Of a DNA stretch of 64,000 nt, positions 1 to 9,565 are shown one piece after another. Position 1 is the first letter of the stretch. Each line of letters opens with the position of its first letter. The DNA comes from Mycolicibacterium moriokaense (GTDB taxonomy: Bacteria; Actinomycetota; Actinomycetes; Mycobacteriales; Mycobacteriaceae): contig NZ_AP022560.1 in the NCBI RefSeq assembly GCF_010726085.1, positions 5,456,001 to 5,520,000 on the forward strand, in the 5' to 3' direction. The translations under genes were made by a program, and so were the position numbers. The notes beneath the pieces were generated by a model that saw nothing but the letters and a program-made list of their open reading frames with translations, had not been told where the DNA came from and did no database searches.

Positions 1-487
1 CCGCCTTGTCGAGCGCGTCGCGTAGGAACGTCGCGTTGGTCGCGAAGCCGATCAGTCCGACGGTGCCCGAGGACTGCATCCACACTTCGCGAAACGCCGA
101 CGCGAGGTAGTACGACAGCGTGCCCGGGTAGGTCTCGGCCCAGGCGACCGACGGCTTGACGTCGCTGAACGCGGAGATGGCCGCGCGCAGTTCCTGGACG
201 GGTCCGGCCGCGGCGGCGGGAAGTTGAACGCGGGCGATCAGGCCCGCCACCCGCGGGTCGTCCGCGGCGCGGTGAATGGCGTCGACGGCCTCGCGCAGCA
301 CCAACGTCCGGCTGCCGCCGGTGATCATCGCGATCGGGTCGAAGCCACTCGTTTCCTGCGGCGGCGACATCAGGTCGAGTTCGAGCACGCATCCGTCGGG
401 GACACCGTGATGCCGGGCGGTGTCGACCCGCCTGCCGAGCGCGCGAAGGTCGTCAATGCCCGGGATGCCTGGCAGAAATGCGAACAT
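1..487 (-). CDS. sppA: Protease IV SppA, N-terminal part (runs off the left edge)
   Basis: Minus-strand reading frame opening with ATG at 487 and continuing without stop to the window edge, so only about 162 N-terminal residues are seen. The protein begins MFAFLPGIPGIDDLRALG and contains GVPDGCVLELDL and, further on, SSGTVGLIGFATN, which I recognise from mycobacterial signal peptide peptidase SppA (Rv0724 family), a membrane-associated serine protease that degrades cleaved signal peptides. The catalytic Ser/Lys region is only partly inside the window. It lies downstream of the spc ribosomal operon in the same direction, the usual mycobacterial position. Identification rests on sequence recognition and synteny. 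Confidence 0.85.
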   Translation of the reverse strand, partial: MFAFLPGIPGIDDLRALGRRVDTARHHGVPDGCVLELDLMSPPQETSGFDPIAMITGGSRTLVLREAVDAIHRAADDPRVAGLIARVQLPAAAAGPVQELRAAISAFSDVKPSVAWAETYPGTLSYYLASAFREVWMQSSGTVGLIGFATNATFLRDALDKA

Positions 488-608
488 CCTTTGAGCCTAC
501 CGACGGCCGCCGGCGTCTCAGCTGGCCGGAAGCGAGTTGACTCTGCGCTCACGGCGGCGAAATGCAGCCAAACATAGCCGTCAGCGCAGGGTCAACGCCA
601 ATGGACGC

Positions 609-953
609 TCAGCCCGGCATTATCCCCGTGAACTGCGGGCAGTAGACGGCCACCGAAACCCTCATGAAGCCCACTGCCTGCGCACGACTGAGGTTGGCGT
701 TCTGCAACGACGCGACGAGGTTTCGCACCAGCGGCGCCGGGTTGGGGTTACGCGCCATCTCGACGGCCAGCGTGTTGCACACATTGCGCCCCAGCCCCGC
801 GAGGTCCGTGTCGTCACCCGCGGTGATGCCGAGCGAGTTGACCGCCTTCTCGAATTGCTCGTCGGAGTCTTGTGCCTGCGCAGTCGCAGCGCCGAACACG
901 GCGATACCAACGGCGACCATCGCGATGGTGAAGACGCGACGGAGAGTAGTCAT
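609..953 (-). CDS. Small secreted DUF732-family protein
   Basis: Protein of 114 residues beginning MTTLRRVFTIAMVAVG, with a hydrophobic signal peptide ending near AQA at about residue 28. The mature part has two cysteines (VCNTLA and VYCPQF) and the pattern of mycobacterial DUF732 proteins, a small exported helical family of unknown function. I chose the ATG at 953 because AGGAG lies 5 bases upstream; an in-frame start at 995 would add 14 residues without a ribosome site. It sits between rplO and sppA in the same direction but after a terminator hairpin, so it probably has its own promoter. No function can be assigned. Confidence 0.75.
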   Translation of the reverse strand: MTTLRRVFTIAMVAVGIAVFGAATAQAQDSDEQFEKAVNSLGITAGDDTDLAGLGRNVCNTLAVEMARNPNPAPLVRNLVASLQNANLSRAQAVGFMRVSVAVYCPQFTGIMPG

Positions 954-1031
954 CTCAGCTCCTGCAGTCTCGGCCCCCCGCGACATTGATCGCACCGACG
1001 ATTGATCTTGTTACCAGTTTCTATTACACAA

Positions 1032-1058
1032 GAGCCCCCACCGTAATGGCAGGGGCTC
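1032..1058 (-). terminator. Terminator hairpin after rplO (end of spc operon)
   Basis: Perfect 7-bp stem GAGCCCC/GGGGCTC with a 13-base loop, 17 bases past the rplO stop codon. On the minus strand it is followed by a short T-rich run (TTGTGT). It is placed to end the spc operon before the DUF732 gene. Confidence 0.7.
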
Positions 1059-1074
1059 ATGCGTACAACTGGAG

Positions 1075-1515
1075 CTACAGCTCGGTTGCGGATCCGCCCG
1101 CGGCGGTGATCTTCTCGCGTGCGCTTCCGCTGAACTTGTGCGCGGTGACGTTGACCTTGACGGTCAGCTTGCCGTCGCCGAGCACCTTGACCAACGAATT
1201 CTTGCGCACCGCACCCGATGCCACCAGCTCGTCGACACCCACATCGCCGCCCTTGGGGAACAGCTTGTTGATGTCGCCGACGTTGACGACCTCGTACTCG
1301 GTGCGGAACCGGTTGCGGAAGCCCTTGAGCTTCGGCAGCCGCATGTGGATGGGCATCTGGCCACCCTCGAACATCGCGGGGACGTTCTTGCGTGCCTTGG
1401 TGCCCTTGGTGCCGCGACCGGCGGTCTTGCCCTTGGAGCCCTCACCGCGGCCCACTCGGGTCTTCGCGGTCTTCGACCCCGGCGCCGGGCGCAGGTCGTG
1501 CAGTTTGATAGTCAT
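1075..1515 (-). CDS. rplO: 50S ribosomal protein L15
   Basis: 146 residues, normal length for bacterial L15. It starts [20 protein letters not shown] and has the Gly/Lys/Arg-rich N-terminal tail ([17 protein letters not shown]) that threads into 23S rRNA, followed by the globular C-terminal domain. It is a late-assembling large-subunit protein. It is the last gene of the spc operon here, 2 bases after the rpmD stop, and is followed by a terminator hairpin. The usual actinobacterial secY-adk-map genes do not follow directly; as in other mycobacteria, sppA does. Confidence 0.97.
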   Translation of the reverse strand: MTIKLHDLRPAPGSKTAKTRVGRGEGSKGKTAGRGTKGTKARKNVPAMFEGGQMPIHMRLPKLKGFRNRFRTEYEVVNVGDINKLFPKGGDVGVDELVASGAVRKNSLVKVLGDGKLTVKVNVTAHKFSGSAREKITAAGGSATEL

Positions 1516-1517
1516 CC

Positions 1518-1697
1518 TCAGACCTCTTCTACTTCGACGAGGTGGTGGACGGCCTTGATGAGTCCACGGGTCTGCGCGTTGTCCTCACGGACCACCGACT
1601 GCCGGATCTTGCGCAGTCCGAGGGTCCGCAGGCTCTCGCGTTGCTTCCAGCGCGCACCGATCGTGCTGCGCACCTGGGTGATCTTGAGCTCTGCCAT
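1518..1697 (-). CDS. rpmD: 50S ribosomal protein L30
   Basis: Short frame of 59 residues starting [20 protein letters not shown] and ending HHLVEVEEV, the standard length and pattern of bacterial L30 (one compact alpha/beta domain binding 23S rRNA). It lies between rpsE and rplO with 2-base gaps on both sides, which indicates translational coupling within the spc operon. The start ATG at 1697 is the only one consistent with family length. Confidence 0.95.
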   Translation of the reverse strand: MAELKITQVRSTIGARWKQRESLRTLGLRKIRQSVVREDNAQTRGLIKAVHHLVEVEEV

Positions 1698-1699
1698 GG

Positions 1700-2368
1700 T
1701 TACGCCGTTCCTTCACGCGCAGCCGACGCGGCGAGCGCCTCGGCCTCCCGCCGCGCCCGCAGCATGCCTGCCGGCGCCACATCCTCGATGGACAGCCCAC
1801 GCCGAGCCGCCACCTCTTCCGGACGCTGGAGCAGCTTGAGCGCGGCCACCGTGGCATGCACCACGTTGATCGCGTTGTCGCTGCCCAGCGACTTAGCCAG
1901 GATGTCGTGCACGCCCGCGCATTCCAGCACCGCGCGAGCGGCGCCGCCGGCGATCACACCGGTACCGGGGCTGGCCGGGCGCAGCATCACGACGCCTGCA
2001 GCCGCCTCGCCCTGCACCGGATGGGTGATCGTCCCACCGATCAGCGGGACCCGGAAGAAGCCCTTGCGCGCTTCCTCGACACCCTTGGCGATGGCGGCCG
2101 GGACCTCTTTGGCCTTCCCGTAGCCGACACCGACCATGCCCTTGCCGTCGCCGACGATGACCAGTGCGGTGAAGCTGAACCGCCGGCCACCCTTGACGAC
2201 CTTCGAGACGCGGTTGATCGCGACGACGCGCTCGATGTAGTTGCTCTTGTCACCGCTGTCGCGGCCGCCACGGCCGCCGCGGTCGTCGCGACGACCGCGT
2301 CCGTCGCGGTCTCCTCGACCGCCTCCGCGGTTGTCCTGCGCCGGAGCGGCGCCAGCCTGCTCGGCCAT
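1700..2368 (-). CDS. rpsE: 30S ribosomal protein S5
   Basis: 222 residues. The first 50 or so form a Gly/Arg/Asp-rich tail typical of mycobacterial S5; then comes the double-stranded-RNA-binding S5 N domain (about 55-120, [18 protein letters not shown]) and the S5 C domain (about 130-205). S5 lines the mRNA entry channel and affects decoding fidelity. Two ATGs occur in tandem at 2371 and 2368; I prefer the second because it is 7 bases from AAGGA, against 4 for the first, and the protein then begins MAEQ as in relatives. Part of the spc operon. Confidence 0.96.
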   Translation of the reverse strand: MAEQAGAAPAQDNRGGGRGDRDGRGRRDDRGGRGGRDSGDKSNYIERVVAINRVSKVVKGGRRFSFTALVIVGDGKGMVGVGYGKAKEVPAAIAKGVEEARKGFFRVPLIGGTITHPVQGEAAAGVVMLRPASPGTGVIAGGAARAVLECAGVHDILAKSLGSDNAINVVHATVAALKLLQRPEEVAARRGLSIEDVAPAGMLRARREAEALAASAAREGTA

Positions 2369-2402
2369 CATGCAGTCCTTCCCAAAATATTGAGGTCAGT
2401 CA

Positions 2403-2807
2403 TCAGAACTTCAGTCCGCCTTCGCGTGCCGCATCAGCCAGTGCGGCGATGCGTCCGCCGTAGGTGTAGCCGCCGCGGTCGAACACCACCGCGTCGATAC
2501 CTGCGGCCTTGGCGCGCTCGGCGATCAGTTGACCGACCCGCACGCTGTGAGCCTTCTTGTCGCCGTCGATCGCGCGCACGTCCGGCTCGATCGACGATGC
2601 GGCCGCCACAGTGGTGCCGTTGAGATCGTTGACCAGCTGCACGTGGATGTGCCGTGACGACCGGTGGACCACCAGGCGCGGCACCTCGGCCGTGCCGGAG
2701 ATCTTCTTGCGCAGCCGGGCGTGCCGACGCAGTCGCGAGACGCGCCGCGTCTCGGACACGTTGCGCCCCACGGGCTTATGCACCGAGGCCTCAGTCTTCG
2801 TAGCCAT
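2403..2807 (-). CDS. rplR: 50S ribosomal protein L18
   Basis: 134 residues, matching actinobacterial L18. The basic N-terminus ([18 protein letters not shown]) is followed by the L18 fold with [16 protein letters not shown] and [20 protein letters not shown]18 binds 5S rRNA and helps dock it in the central protuberance together with L5. It is 2 bases downstream of rplF and about 35 bases upstream of rpsE in the spc operon. No abnormal residues noted. Confidence 0.97.
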   Translation of the reverse strand: MATKTEASVHKPVGRNVSETRRVSRLRRHARLRKKISGTAEVPRLVVHRSSRHIHVQLVNDLNGTTVAAASSIEPDVRAIDGDKKAHSVRVGQLIAERAKAAGIDAVVFDRGGYTYGGRIAALADAAREGGLKF

Positions 2808-2809
2808 TT

Positions 2810-3349
2810 CTACTTACCTGTCTTTCCGACCTTGCGGCGGATCTGCTCACCCTCGTAGCGAATGCCCTTGCCCTTGTAGGGATCGCTCTTACGCAGGCGG
2901 CGGATGTTCGCCGCGACCTGGCCGACCTTCTGCTTGTCGATGCCCGAGATCGAGAACTTCGTCGGTGACTCCACCGCGAACGTCACGCCCTCGGGTGCGG
3001 TGATCAGCACCGGATGGCTGTAGCCCAGGGCGAACTCGAGGTTGTTGCCCTTGGCCACCACGCGGTAACCGACGCCGAAGATCTCCATCTTGATGGTGTA
3101 ACCCTCGGTGACCCCGGTGACGAGGTTGGCGACCAGCGTCCGCGACAGCCCGTGCAGCGAACGGCTGCGGCGCTCGTCGTCAGGCCTGGCCACCACGATG
3201 GCGCCGTCGTCGTCGCGCGACACCTTGATCGGCTCGGCCACCGCGAGGGCAAGAGTCCCCTTGGGACCCTTGACCGACACGTTCTGGCCGTCGATCGTCA
3301 CGTCGACCCCGGCGGGAACCGGGACCGGCTGCTTTCCAATTCGCGACAT
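2810..3349 (-). CDS. rplF: 50S ribosomal protein L6
   Basis: 179 residues, normal length, starting [19 protein letters not shown]. Two tandem L6 alpha/beta domains are evident (about 10-85 and 90-165), ending with the conserved [24 protein letters not shown]6 contacts the sarcin-ricin loop near the elongation-factor binding site of the large subunit. It lies between rpsH (15-base gap) and rplR (2-base gap) in the spc operon. Confidence 0.97.
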   Translation of the reverse strand: MSRIGKQPVPVPAGVDVTIDGQNVSVKGPKGTLALAVAEPIKVSRDDDGAIVVARPDDERRSRSLHGLSRTLVANLVTGVTEGYTIKMEIFGVGYRVVAKGNNLEFALGYSHPVLITAPEGVTFAVESPTKFSISGIDKQKVGQVAANIRRLRKSDPYKGKGIRYEGEQIRRKVGKTGK

Positions 3350-3364
3350 GGTTCTAGTTCCCCC

Positions 3365-3763
3365 TCACCACACGTACGCGAGGACTTCGCCGCCCACGCC
3401 TTCTCGGGCCGCCTGGCGGTCGGTCTTCAGACCGGACGACGTGGAGATGATCGCCACGCCCAGACCGCCGAGCACGCGCGGCAGATTGGTGGACTTCGCG
3501 TAGACGCGCAGACCGGGCTTGCTCACCCGGCGCAGTCCCGCGATGCTGCGTTCACGGCTCGGGCCGTACTTCAGTTGCACCACAAGCGACTTGCCGACGC
3601 GAGCATCCTCGGTGCGGTAATCGGAGATGTAGCCCTCGCGCTTGAGGATCTCGGCGATGTTCGCCTTGATCTTGCTGTGCGGCAGCGTCACCTCATCGTG
3701 GTACGCCGAATTGGCGTTGCGCAGACGTGTCAAGAAGTCTGCGATCGGATCCGTCATGGTCAT
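3365..3763 (-). CDS. rpsH: 30S ribosomal protein S8
   Basis: 132 residues starting [20 protein letters not shown] and ending with the conserved [12 protein letters not shown]8 is a primary binder of the 16S central domain; in enteric bacteria it is also the translational repressor of the spc operon. Whether that feedback exists here cannot be told from sequence. The 92-base gap to the upstream rpsN is the largest inside this operon. A second in-frame ATG two codons later is possible, but the longer form matches known mycobacterial S8. Confidence 0.96.
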   Translation of the reverse strand: MTMTDPIADFLTRLRNANSAYHDEVTLPHSKIKANIAEILKREGYISDYRTEDARVGKSLVVQLKYGPSRERSIAGLRRVSKPGLRVYAKSTNLPRVLGGLGVAIISTSSGLKTDRQAAREGVGGEVLAYVW

Positions 3764-3855
3764 GACAGCCGGTTCACCTTCCTCGCGGCGGTTCCATCGT
3801 GTTCATCAACACCGGTGGCCTGCCGCAACCTTTGGGGTCAGTAGTAGTAGAGCTG

Positions 3856-4041
3856 TTACCAGCTGGACTTCTGCACACCCGGCAGTTCGCCGGCATGTGC
3901 CATCTCGCGTAGGCAGATACGGCAAAGCCCGAACTTGCGGTAAACCGCGTGCGGGCGACCGCACTTGCTGCACCTGGTGTAAGCGCGCACCTTGAACTTG
4001 GGCTTCTTATTGGCCTTGTTGACCAGAGCCTTCTTTGCCAT
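3856..4041 (-). CDS. rpsN: 30S ribosomal protein S14, zinc-binding type Z
   Basis: 61 residues, [20 protein letters not shown] at the start. Two CxxC pairs (CSKC at about residues 24-27 and CRIC at 40-43) form the zinc ribbon of type-Z (C+) S14, the short housekeeping form in the spc operon. Mycobacteria also carry a longer cysteine-free S14 elsewhere, used under zinc limitation; that paralog is not in this window. An upstream in-frame extension to 4140 exists but overlaps rplE, so the ATG at 4041 is chosen on family length. Confidence 0.96.
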   Translation of the reverse strand: MAKKALVNKANKKPKFKVRAYTRCSKCGRPHAVYRKFGLCRICLREMAHAGELPGVQKSSW

Positions 4042-4045
4042 CTGT

Positions 4046-4609
4046 TCAGTTCTCCTTGAACGGAAAGCCCAGCGCCCGCAACAGCGCTCGTCCTTCGTCG
4101 TCGTTCGTCGCCGAGGTGACGACGGTGATGTCCATGCCACGGGGCCGGTCGATGGAGTCCACGTCGATCTCGTGGAACACCGACTGCTCGGTAAGCCCGA
4201 AGGTGTAGTTGCCGGTCCCGTCGAACTGCTTGGGCGAGAGCCCGCGGAAATCGCGGATACGCGGCAGCGCGATCGAGATGAGGCGGTCCAGGAACTCCCA
4301 CATCCGGTCGCCGCGCAGCGTCACGCGCGCACCGATCGGCATGCCCTCGCGCAGCTTGAACTGTGCGATGGACTTGCGGGCCTTGCGGATCTCGGGCTTC
4401 TGGCCGGTGATCAGCGCCAGGTCGTTGACCGCGCCGTTGATCAGCTTGGCGTCACGGGCGGCGTCACCGACACCCATGTTGACGACAACCTTCACCACGC
4501 CCGGGATCTGCATGACGTTGGCGTAGCCGAATTCCTTTTGCAGCGCGTCCTTGATTTCCTCGCGGTAGCGCTGCTTGAGGCGCGGGAGGGTCTTTTCAGC
4601 GGTGGTCAT
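4046..4609 (-). CDS. rplE: 50S ribosomal protein L5
   Basis: 187 residues from the ATG at 4609 ([19 protein letters not shown]), normal for actinobacterial L5. It contains the conserved [24 protein letters not shown] segment in pieces and the C-terminal [19 protein letters not shown]5 binds 5S rRNA and forms bridge B1b to the small subunit. The frame stays open for 30 codons upstream inside rplX, but the family start and the tight junction with the rplX stop favour 4609. The rpsN start follows 4 bases after its stop. Confidence 0.96.
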   Translation of the reverse strand: MTTAEKTLPRLKQRYREEIKDALQKEFGYANVMQIPGVVKVVVNMGVGDAARDAKLINGAVNDLALITGQKPEIRKARKSIAQFKLREGMPIGARVTLRGDRMWEFLDRLISIALPRIRDFRGLSPKQFDGTGNYTFGLTEQSVFHEIDVDSIDRPRGMDITVVTSATNDDEGRALLRALGFPFKEN

Positions 4610-4610
4610 G

Positions 4611-4928
4611 TCAGATGTCCTTGCCGTTGGTCTTGGCGATGCGGACCTTCTTGCCGGTCTCTTCGTCGATGCGGTACGCGATGCGGGTGGGCTTGCCATC
4701 GGAGTCGACGACCATCACGTTGCTGACATGGATGGCAGCCTCCTGCGTGACGATGCCGCCGGACTGCGCGCCGCGCTCGTTGCGCGAGATCGCGGTGTGC
4801 TTCTTGATCCGGTTGACGCCCTCGACGAGAACCTTGTCCCTGCTCGGATACGCCTGCAGCACCTTGCCCTTGGCGCCCTTGTCCTTCCCGGAGATGACCA
4901 GGACGGTGTCGCCCTTCTTGACCTTCAT
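4611..4928 (-). CDS. rplX: 50S ribosomal protein L24
   Basis: 105 residues beginning [20 protein letters not shown], the KOW motif that defines L24, followed by the conserved [12 protein letters not shown] segment. L24 nucleates early folding of 23S domain I and later sits near the peptide exit. It directly follows rplN (the rplN stop abuts the rplX start) and precedes rplE by one base. Normal length, no anomalies. Confidence 0.97.
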   Translation of the reverse strand: MKVKKGDTVLVISGKDKGAKGKVLQAYPSRDKVLVEGVNRIKKHTAISRNERGAQSGGIVTQEAAIHVSNVMVVDSDGKPTRIAYRIDEETGKKVRIAKTNGKDI

Positions 4929-5297
4929 CTACAGCACCTCCGGAGCAAGCGAAACGATCTTCATGAAGCGCTTCTCGCGCAGTTCACGACCGACCGGCCC
5001 GAAGATGCGGGTACCGCGGGGGTCGTTGTCGGCCTTGATGATGACGGCGGCGTTCTCGTCGAACTTGATGTAGCTGCCGTCGGCTCGGCGGCGCTCCTTC
5101 ACGGTGCGCACGATGACGGCCTTGACCACCTCGCCACGCTTGACGTTGCCGCCCGGGATGGCGTCCTTGACGGTCGCCACGATGATGTCGCCGATGCCGG
5201 CGTAGCGCCGGCCGGAGCCACCGAGCACGCGGATGCACAAGATCTCCTTGGCACCCGTGTTGTCGGCGACCTTCAGCCGCGATTCCTGCTGAATCAC
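4929..5297 (-). CDS. rplN: 50S ribosomal protein L14
   Basis: 122 residues, the invariant length of L14, starting [20 protein letters not shown]. The five-stranded barrel protein binds 23S rRNA near bridge B8 and is the site where silencing factor RsfS docks. The start is GTG at 5297 with GAGGAG five bases upstream. It is the first gene of the spc operon; a 232-base gap upstream contains a convincing promoter, so this operon is transcribed independently of the S10 operon. Confidence 0.97.
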   Translation of the reverse strand: MIQQESRLKVADNTGAKEILCIRVLGGSGRRYAGIGDIIVATVKDAIPGGNVKRGEVVKAVIVRTVKERRRADGSYIKFDENAAVIIKADNDPRGTRIFGPVGRELREKRFMKIVSLAPEVL

Positions 5298-5427
5298 TCG
5301 AACTCCTCGACCTGGTTAATGTGTGCACGGCAGATACCGACCTGACGTGCGCGGTCTTGCTGTCACCGAAGGGCACGCGGGGCCTATCCGAAAAGATCGG
5401 CCGAGGTCTGCCCAAGGCAACCCGTTG

Positions 5428-5456
5428 ATTCTAGGTGACGACCTGCGCAGAACCAA
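5428..5456 (-). promoter_or_regulatory. SigA-type promoter of the spc operon
   Basis: On the minus strand TTGGTT (-35, 5456-5451) and TAGAAT (-10, 5433-5428) are separated by exactly 17 bases. Transcription would begin near 5421, giving a leader of about 125 bases before the rplN GTG. Between this promoter and the upstream gene (5490-5523) lie two short GC-rich inverted repeats, CCGG/CCGG and CTGACC/GGTCAG, which may end the preceding operon but have no T run. Confidence 0.65.
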
Positions 5457-5529
5457 ATCGCCGCTGGTCACCCCCACTCCCACCGCCGGCCGGGGTTCCC
5501 CGGACGGCTGACCTGCCGGTCAGCGCGTT

Positions 5530-6438
5530 CTAGAGGCCGACCACACAGCGGAACCCGATGTGGGTGGTCGCGCTGTCCTGGGACTGGGGTGAACGCGCCG
5601 CGGCCCGGTACCGGTGGCAGTACTCGGGCGCACACAGGTGCGATCCGCCCTTGAGGGTCTGATTCACCGAGGGGTCGGGCGTCATGGTCGGGGTGCAGCA
5701 ACCCCCAGAGCCCCCAGAGCCGTTAGCGCCCTTGCCGCCGTCGAGCCGGTGGTGCCCCGAGAACTCCGTGGTCGTCCACTCCCACACATTGCCGATCATG
5801 TCGAGCAGGCCGAACGCATTCGCCGGGAAGGTGCCGACGGGCGACGTGCCGACCCAGCCGAGGGCTCCGTTGTTGAGGTACGGGAAGCGGCCCTGCCACG
5901 TGTTGGCCATCAGCCTGCCGCCCGGGGCGACGTCGTCCCCCCACGGATAGGTGGTGGTGGCACCCGCCCGCGCGGCGTACTCCCATTCGGCTTCCGTCGG
6001 CAGCCGCCGACCCGCCCACCGTGCGTACGCCGCCGCATCGGGATACGCGATCTGCACGACCGGATGATCGAGGTGGTCCTCGAACTTCCAGCCGTCGGGA
6101 CCGAAAGGCCGCCGCCAGTTGGCCCCCGGCTGCCACGTCCACCACTGACGCCAGTCCCGCAGGTCGACCGGTCCGCTCGTCGGCCGGAACACGAGCGCAC
6201 CGGGCACCAGATCCTCCGGTGCCGCACCTGGATACAGCGCAGGGTCGATCGGCTGCTCGGCGACGGTGAGATATCCGGTGGCGTCGACGAATTCGGCGAA
6301 CTGAGCGTTGGTCACCGGATGACGTTCAACGGCGATCGCGACCACGGTCGCGTTGTGGGCGGGCGCCTCTTCCGGATAGAACTGCGTCGAACCCATCCGA
6401 AACGTGCCGCCGGGCAGCTCAACGAGCTCGGTGAGCAT
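5530..6438 (-). CDS. Formylglycine-generating enzyme (sulfatase activator)
   Basis: 302 residues, single FGE-sulfatase domain over almost the whole length. It converts the Cys of a CxPxR motif in sulfatases to formylglycine using oxygen. The copper-binding active-site pair is visible in the segment GGSHLCAPEYCHRYR (Cys269 and Cys274), and the conserved GNVWEW (216-221) and GFRC near the end are present. The mycobacterial homologue is Rv0712. It is the third gene of an apparent three-gene unit with the arylsulfatase and a lipoprotein (gaps of 4-6 bases), so enzyme and activator are likely co-expressed. An extra Gly/Ser-rich loop with CC at 247-248 lies before the active site. Confidence 0.93.
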   Translation of the reverse strand: MLTELVELPGGTFRMGSTQFYPEEAPAHNATVVAIAVERHPVTNAQFAEFVDATGYLTVAEQPIDPALYPGAAPEDLVPGALVFRPTSGPVDLRDWRQWWTWQPGANWRRPFGPDGWKFEDHLDHPVVQIAYPDAAAYARWAGRRLPTEAEWEYAARAGATTTYPWGDDVAPGGRLMANTWQGRFPYLNNGALGWVGTSPVGTFPANAFGLLDMIGNVWEWTTTEFSGHHRLDGGKGANGSGGSGGCCTPTMTPDPSVNQTLKGGSHLCAPEYCHRYRAAARSPQSQDSATTHIGFRCVVGL

Positions 6439-6442
6439 GGCT

Positions 6443-7153
6443 TCAGGGTAGTTCGATGGAGAAATCCTTCATCAGCGGCGAGGTGAACGGGTCGAAATCC
6501 GCACTGGCGGGCCCCTGAACGTGCACCACCACGAGATAGTCGCCCGAGTTCGTCCAGATGTGCGCGATACGGTCGCCGAACTCGACGGATTGGCCCGGCG
6601 CATCGGACCAGGAGCCGAGCAGTTTCTGGCCGCTGTATCCGCAGATCTCGGCGGGCAACACGCTGACGCTGCTGACCTCCGATGCCGCCATCGCGTCGTC
6701 GGCGTACTTCTTGAACGCCTCCGCCGGATCCAGCGTCGTCTTCGTGATCGTGACCGTCGCCCCGATCCCGTCCGGGCCCGTGAGTTTCGCGCCCACGTCG
6801 CCTTCGCCCGGTGCCGACGACCAACCTTGCGGGAGTGCCACCGTGATCTTCGGTGCGGCCGGATCGGACACCGTCGCCGTCGCCACTCCGTCCGACGGAG
6901 GTTCTGTCAGCTCACAGCTCACCGCGCCCGCGGGCACCGAGGTGCGCGTCGTCGGCAGGATGCCGGGTTCGTCGAGGTCGGCCTCCGGCGTCGGGATGGC
7001 CCGCGTCGTCACCGTTGTGGTGGCCGTCTCGGACGTCGTCGTTGCAGCGGTCTGACTGGCTTCGTCGGCGACCGGCGCACCCTCGCTGGTCTTGCCGCAG
7101 GCGGACACCATCACCAGACACAACGCGGCGAGCGCCGCCGATCGAATCTTCAT
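6443..7153 (-). CDS. Putative lipoprotein between sulfatase and its activator
   Basis: 236 residues with a lipoprotein signal: MKIRSAALAALCLVMVSAC, lipobox VSAC with the modified Cys at 19. A Thr/Ala/Glu-rich low-complexity linker (about 20-65) leads to a folded C-terminal part (about 75-236) with an isolated cysteine pair (SCELTE and EICGYS), reminiscent of mycobacterial LpqN/LpqT-like surface lipoproteins. Its 4-6 base spacing from both neighbours shows it belongs to the arylsulfatase operon. Function unknown; a role at the cell surface alongside sulfatase is only positional inference. Confidence 0.75.
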   Translation of the reverse strand: MKIRSAALAALCLVMVSACGKTSEGAPVADEASQTAATTTSETATTTVTTRAIPTPEADLDEPGILPTTRTSVPAGAVSCELTEPPSDGVATATVSDPAAPKITVALPQGWSSAPGEGDVGAKLTGPDGIGATVTITKTTLDPAEAFKKYADDAMAASEVSSVSVLPAEICGYSGQKLLGSWSDAPGQSVEFGDRIAHIWTNSGDYLVVVHVQGPASADFDPFTSPLMKDFSIELP

Positions 7154-7159
7154 CAGGGC

Positions 7160-9511
7160 TCAGTCCTTCGCGAAGGCACGCGCGAATTCACGCTCCAGAT
7201 CCACATACGGTGCACCGGAGACATCGACGTTCACCTGAGTGATCGTGCCACCTGTGAACGCGAATGGCGCCTTATATGCCCGTGATACGGGCGAACCGGT
7301 GTTGCGGCCGACGCTGAGGGTCGCTCCGGCGAGACCGAAGGTGCCGGGGTGGATCTTGACGCCCGAGCGGGATGCCACCTCGGTGTCATCGATGTACAGC
7401 GCCGCGTCGCCGACTGGTGTGTGGCTGCCCTCGGCCGTCCCGGTGCGGGTGTAGGCGACTCCGAAGGAGTGCTTCCCCAACGGCACGGGCCCCGGCGACG
7501 ACAGCGCCTGCTCCTCCTCGCCGAGGAAGTTGTAGATGTAGTGCAGCCGTCCGTCCTGGATGAACAGGACATGTCCACCGTGTCCGCCGCCGTGTTTGAA
7601 CAACACGCCCTCTGCCCCGGTGCTGTCGACGGTCACCTCGGCGATCACGACAAATGACCGCCCACTGACCTCCACTGCGGCCCCCATACCGACATCGGCG
7701 GTGCCCGGATAGTAGGTGTACGACTCACGAGCGCGGGTCAGGTATGGCCGGTCCCGGCCGATGGTTTCGAAGATGTCCAGATCCGCCAGCGGAAGTCCGT
7801 TGTACTTCTGCGCTTCACTGAACCACAGCGCCTGGAGTTCGGCGAGTTTCTCCGGATGCTCGGCGGCGAGATCGTGGCACTGGCTTCGATCGGCTTCGAT
7901 GTGGAACAGCTCCCATCGGTCCTTGTCGAAATGCGACCAGCCGGCGGGCGAGGCGGCGTGCACGGTGTTGGCGAACCATCCGTCGTGCCAGATGCCGCGC
8001 GTCCCCAACATTGTGTAGAACTGCGTCGTCTTACCGGTCGCTGCCTGCGGATCTTCAAGGGCCGCTTTGAAACTCACGCCGTCAAGCGGTTTCTGGACGA
8101 TGCCTTTGACGGTCTCGGGCGGCTCGATGCCAAGCAGGTCGTACACCGTCGGCGTGATATCGCAGACGTTGACGTAGTTGTCGCGCACCTCACCGTGCGC
8201 CGCGAGGCCCGCGGGCCATGAGATGATCGCGGTGTCGGCGATACCGCCCTCATGCGAGGCGTAGCGCTTGTACAACTTGTACGGCGCGTTGAACGCCATC
8301 GCCCAGCCGATCGGATAGTGGTTGTAGGTCTCGGGTCCGCCCAGGTTGTCGATGTACCGCAGGCCTTCTTCGACCGTGTCGACGTAGCCGTTGAAGAACT
8401 TGACCTCGTTGACCGAACCGTTGGGTCCCCCCTCGCCGCTGGCGCCATTGTCCGAGATGACCACGATGATGGTGTTGTCGAGTTGGCCGGACTCCTCCAA
8501 ATAGTCCAGGATGCGGCCGATCTGGGCGTCGGTGTAGCTCAGGAATCCGGCGAACACCTCGGCCATCCGGCAGAACAACCGCTTCTCATCGTCCGCGAGC
8601 GAGTCCCACGGGCGCACGGTGTCCTGGTCGGGCCACGGTTGTCCGTTGGGGCCCTTGACATCCGAGTACGGGTTGACGGGTGAGAGCTCGGTGTCCGGCG
8701 GGACGATACCGAGGCGCTTCTGGTTCGCCAGCACGATCTCGCGGTAGCGCTCGTAGCCCATGTCGAACTTGCCGGCGTAGCGGTCGGCCCACTCCTTGAA
8801 GACGTGATGCGGCGCATGCCCGGCGCCGGGACAGACGTAGGAGAACCAGGGCTTGTCGGGCGCGATCACCTTGGCATCACGGATGAATTCGATTGTCTTG
8901 TCGGCGAGGTCCTTCGACAGGTGGTAGCCGTCCTCCGGCAACCCGGGCGGCGCGACCGGATGGTTGTCGTAGACGAGTTCGGGATACCACTGGTCGGTCT
9001 CGCCGCCCAGGAAACCGTAGAAGCGCTCGAATCCCCGCGACAGCGGCCAATGTCGCTTGGTGGACGCGAGATTGGACTCCTCCAGCGGGGTGAGATGCCA
9101 CTTACCGATGCAGTAGGTGTTGTAGCCCCTCTCCGCGAGGACCTCCGACACCAGCGCCGTGTCGTCGGGGATGCGTCCATTGCAGCCCGGGAACCCCTCG
9201 GTGAACTCCTCGATGGTCGCCATTCCGACGGTCGTGGCGTTGCGACCGGTCAGCAGCGACGCGCGCGTCGGTGAGCACAGCGCGGTGGTGTGAAACTGTG
9301 AGAGGCGGACGCCGCGTTCGGCGATGCGGCTCATCGTCGGCATCTCCACCAGACCGCCGAAGCAGTCCCAGGTGGCGATGCCGGTGTCGTCCCAAACGAG
9401 ATAGAGAACGTTGGGGGCGCCCTCCGGTGCGGTGGGCGCGGCGTAGGGACCCCAGTCCGGTTCCGAATCCCGGATATCGAGTTCGATCTTGCCGTTGAAT
9501 TCCGTCGCCAT
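7160..9511 (-). CDS. atsA: Arylsulfatase, formylglycine type I
   Basis: 783 residues. The sulfatase domain (about 33-560) carries the activation motif CSPTRASLLTGR with the modifiable Cys79, the metal ligands LVWDDTG and VISDNGASGEGG, and GKWHL. The C-terminal 200 residues look like a beta-rich lectin-like domain typical of large mycobacterial AtsA (Rv0711). It hydrolyses sulfate esters, supplying sulfate or remodelling sulfated lipids. No signal peptide is visible, so the enzyme may be cytoplasmic. The activator FGE is encoded two genes downstream in the same operon. Start ATG at 9511 has AGGA at suitable spacing. Confidence 0.93.
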   Translation of the reverse strand: MATEFNGKIELDIRDSEPDWGPYAAPTAPEGAPNVLYLVWDDTGIATWDCFGGLVEMPTMSRIAERGVRLSQFHTTALCSPTRASLLTGRNATTVGMATIEEFTEGFPGCNGRIPDDTALVSEVLAERGYNTYCIGKWHLTPLEESNLASTKRHWPLSRGFERFYGFLGGETDQWYPELVYDNHPVAPPGLPEDGYHLSKDLADKTIEFIRDAKVIAPDKPWFSYVCPGAGHAPHHVFKEWADRYAGKFDMGYERYREIVLANQKRLGIVPPDTELSPVNPYSDVKGPNGQPWPDQDTVRPWDSLADDEKRLFCRMAEVFAGFLSYTDAQIGRILDYLEESGQLDNTIIVVISDNGASGEGGPNGSVNEVKFFNGYVDTVEEGLRYIDNLGGPETYNHYPIGWAMAFNAPYKLYKRYASHEGGIADTAIISWPAGLAAHGEVRDNYVNVCDITPTVYDLLGIEPPETVKGIVQKPLDGVSFKAALEDPQAATGKTTQFYTMLGTRGIWHDGWFANTVHAASPAGWSHFDKDRWELFHIEADRSQCHDLAAEHPEKLAELQALWFSEAQKYNGLPLADLDIFETIGRDRPYLTRARESYTYYPGTADVGMGAAVEVSGRSFVVIAEVTVDSTGAEGVLFKHGGGHGGHVLFIQDGRLHYIYNFLGEEEQALSSPGPVPLGKHSFGVAYTRTGTAEGSHTPVGDAALYIDDTEVASRSGVKIHPGTFGLAGATLSVGRNTGSPVSRAYKAPFAFTGGTITQVNVDVSGAPYVDLEREFARAFAKD

Positions 9512-9565
9512 GGCAGTCCTGTCCCCGTTCGCTGATCGCCGCTTGGTCGACGATCGCGCTGGAGA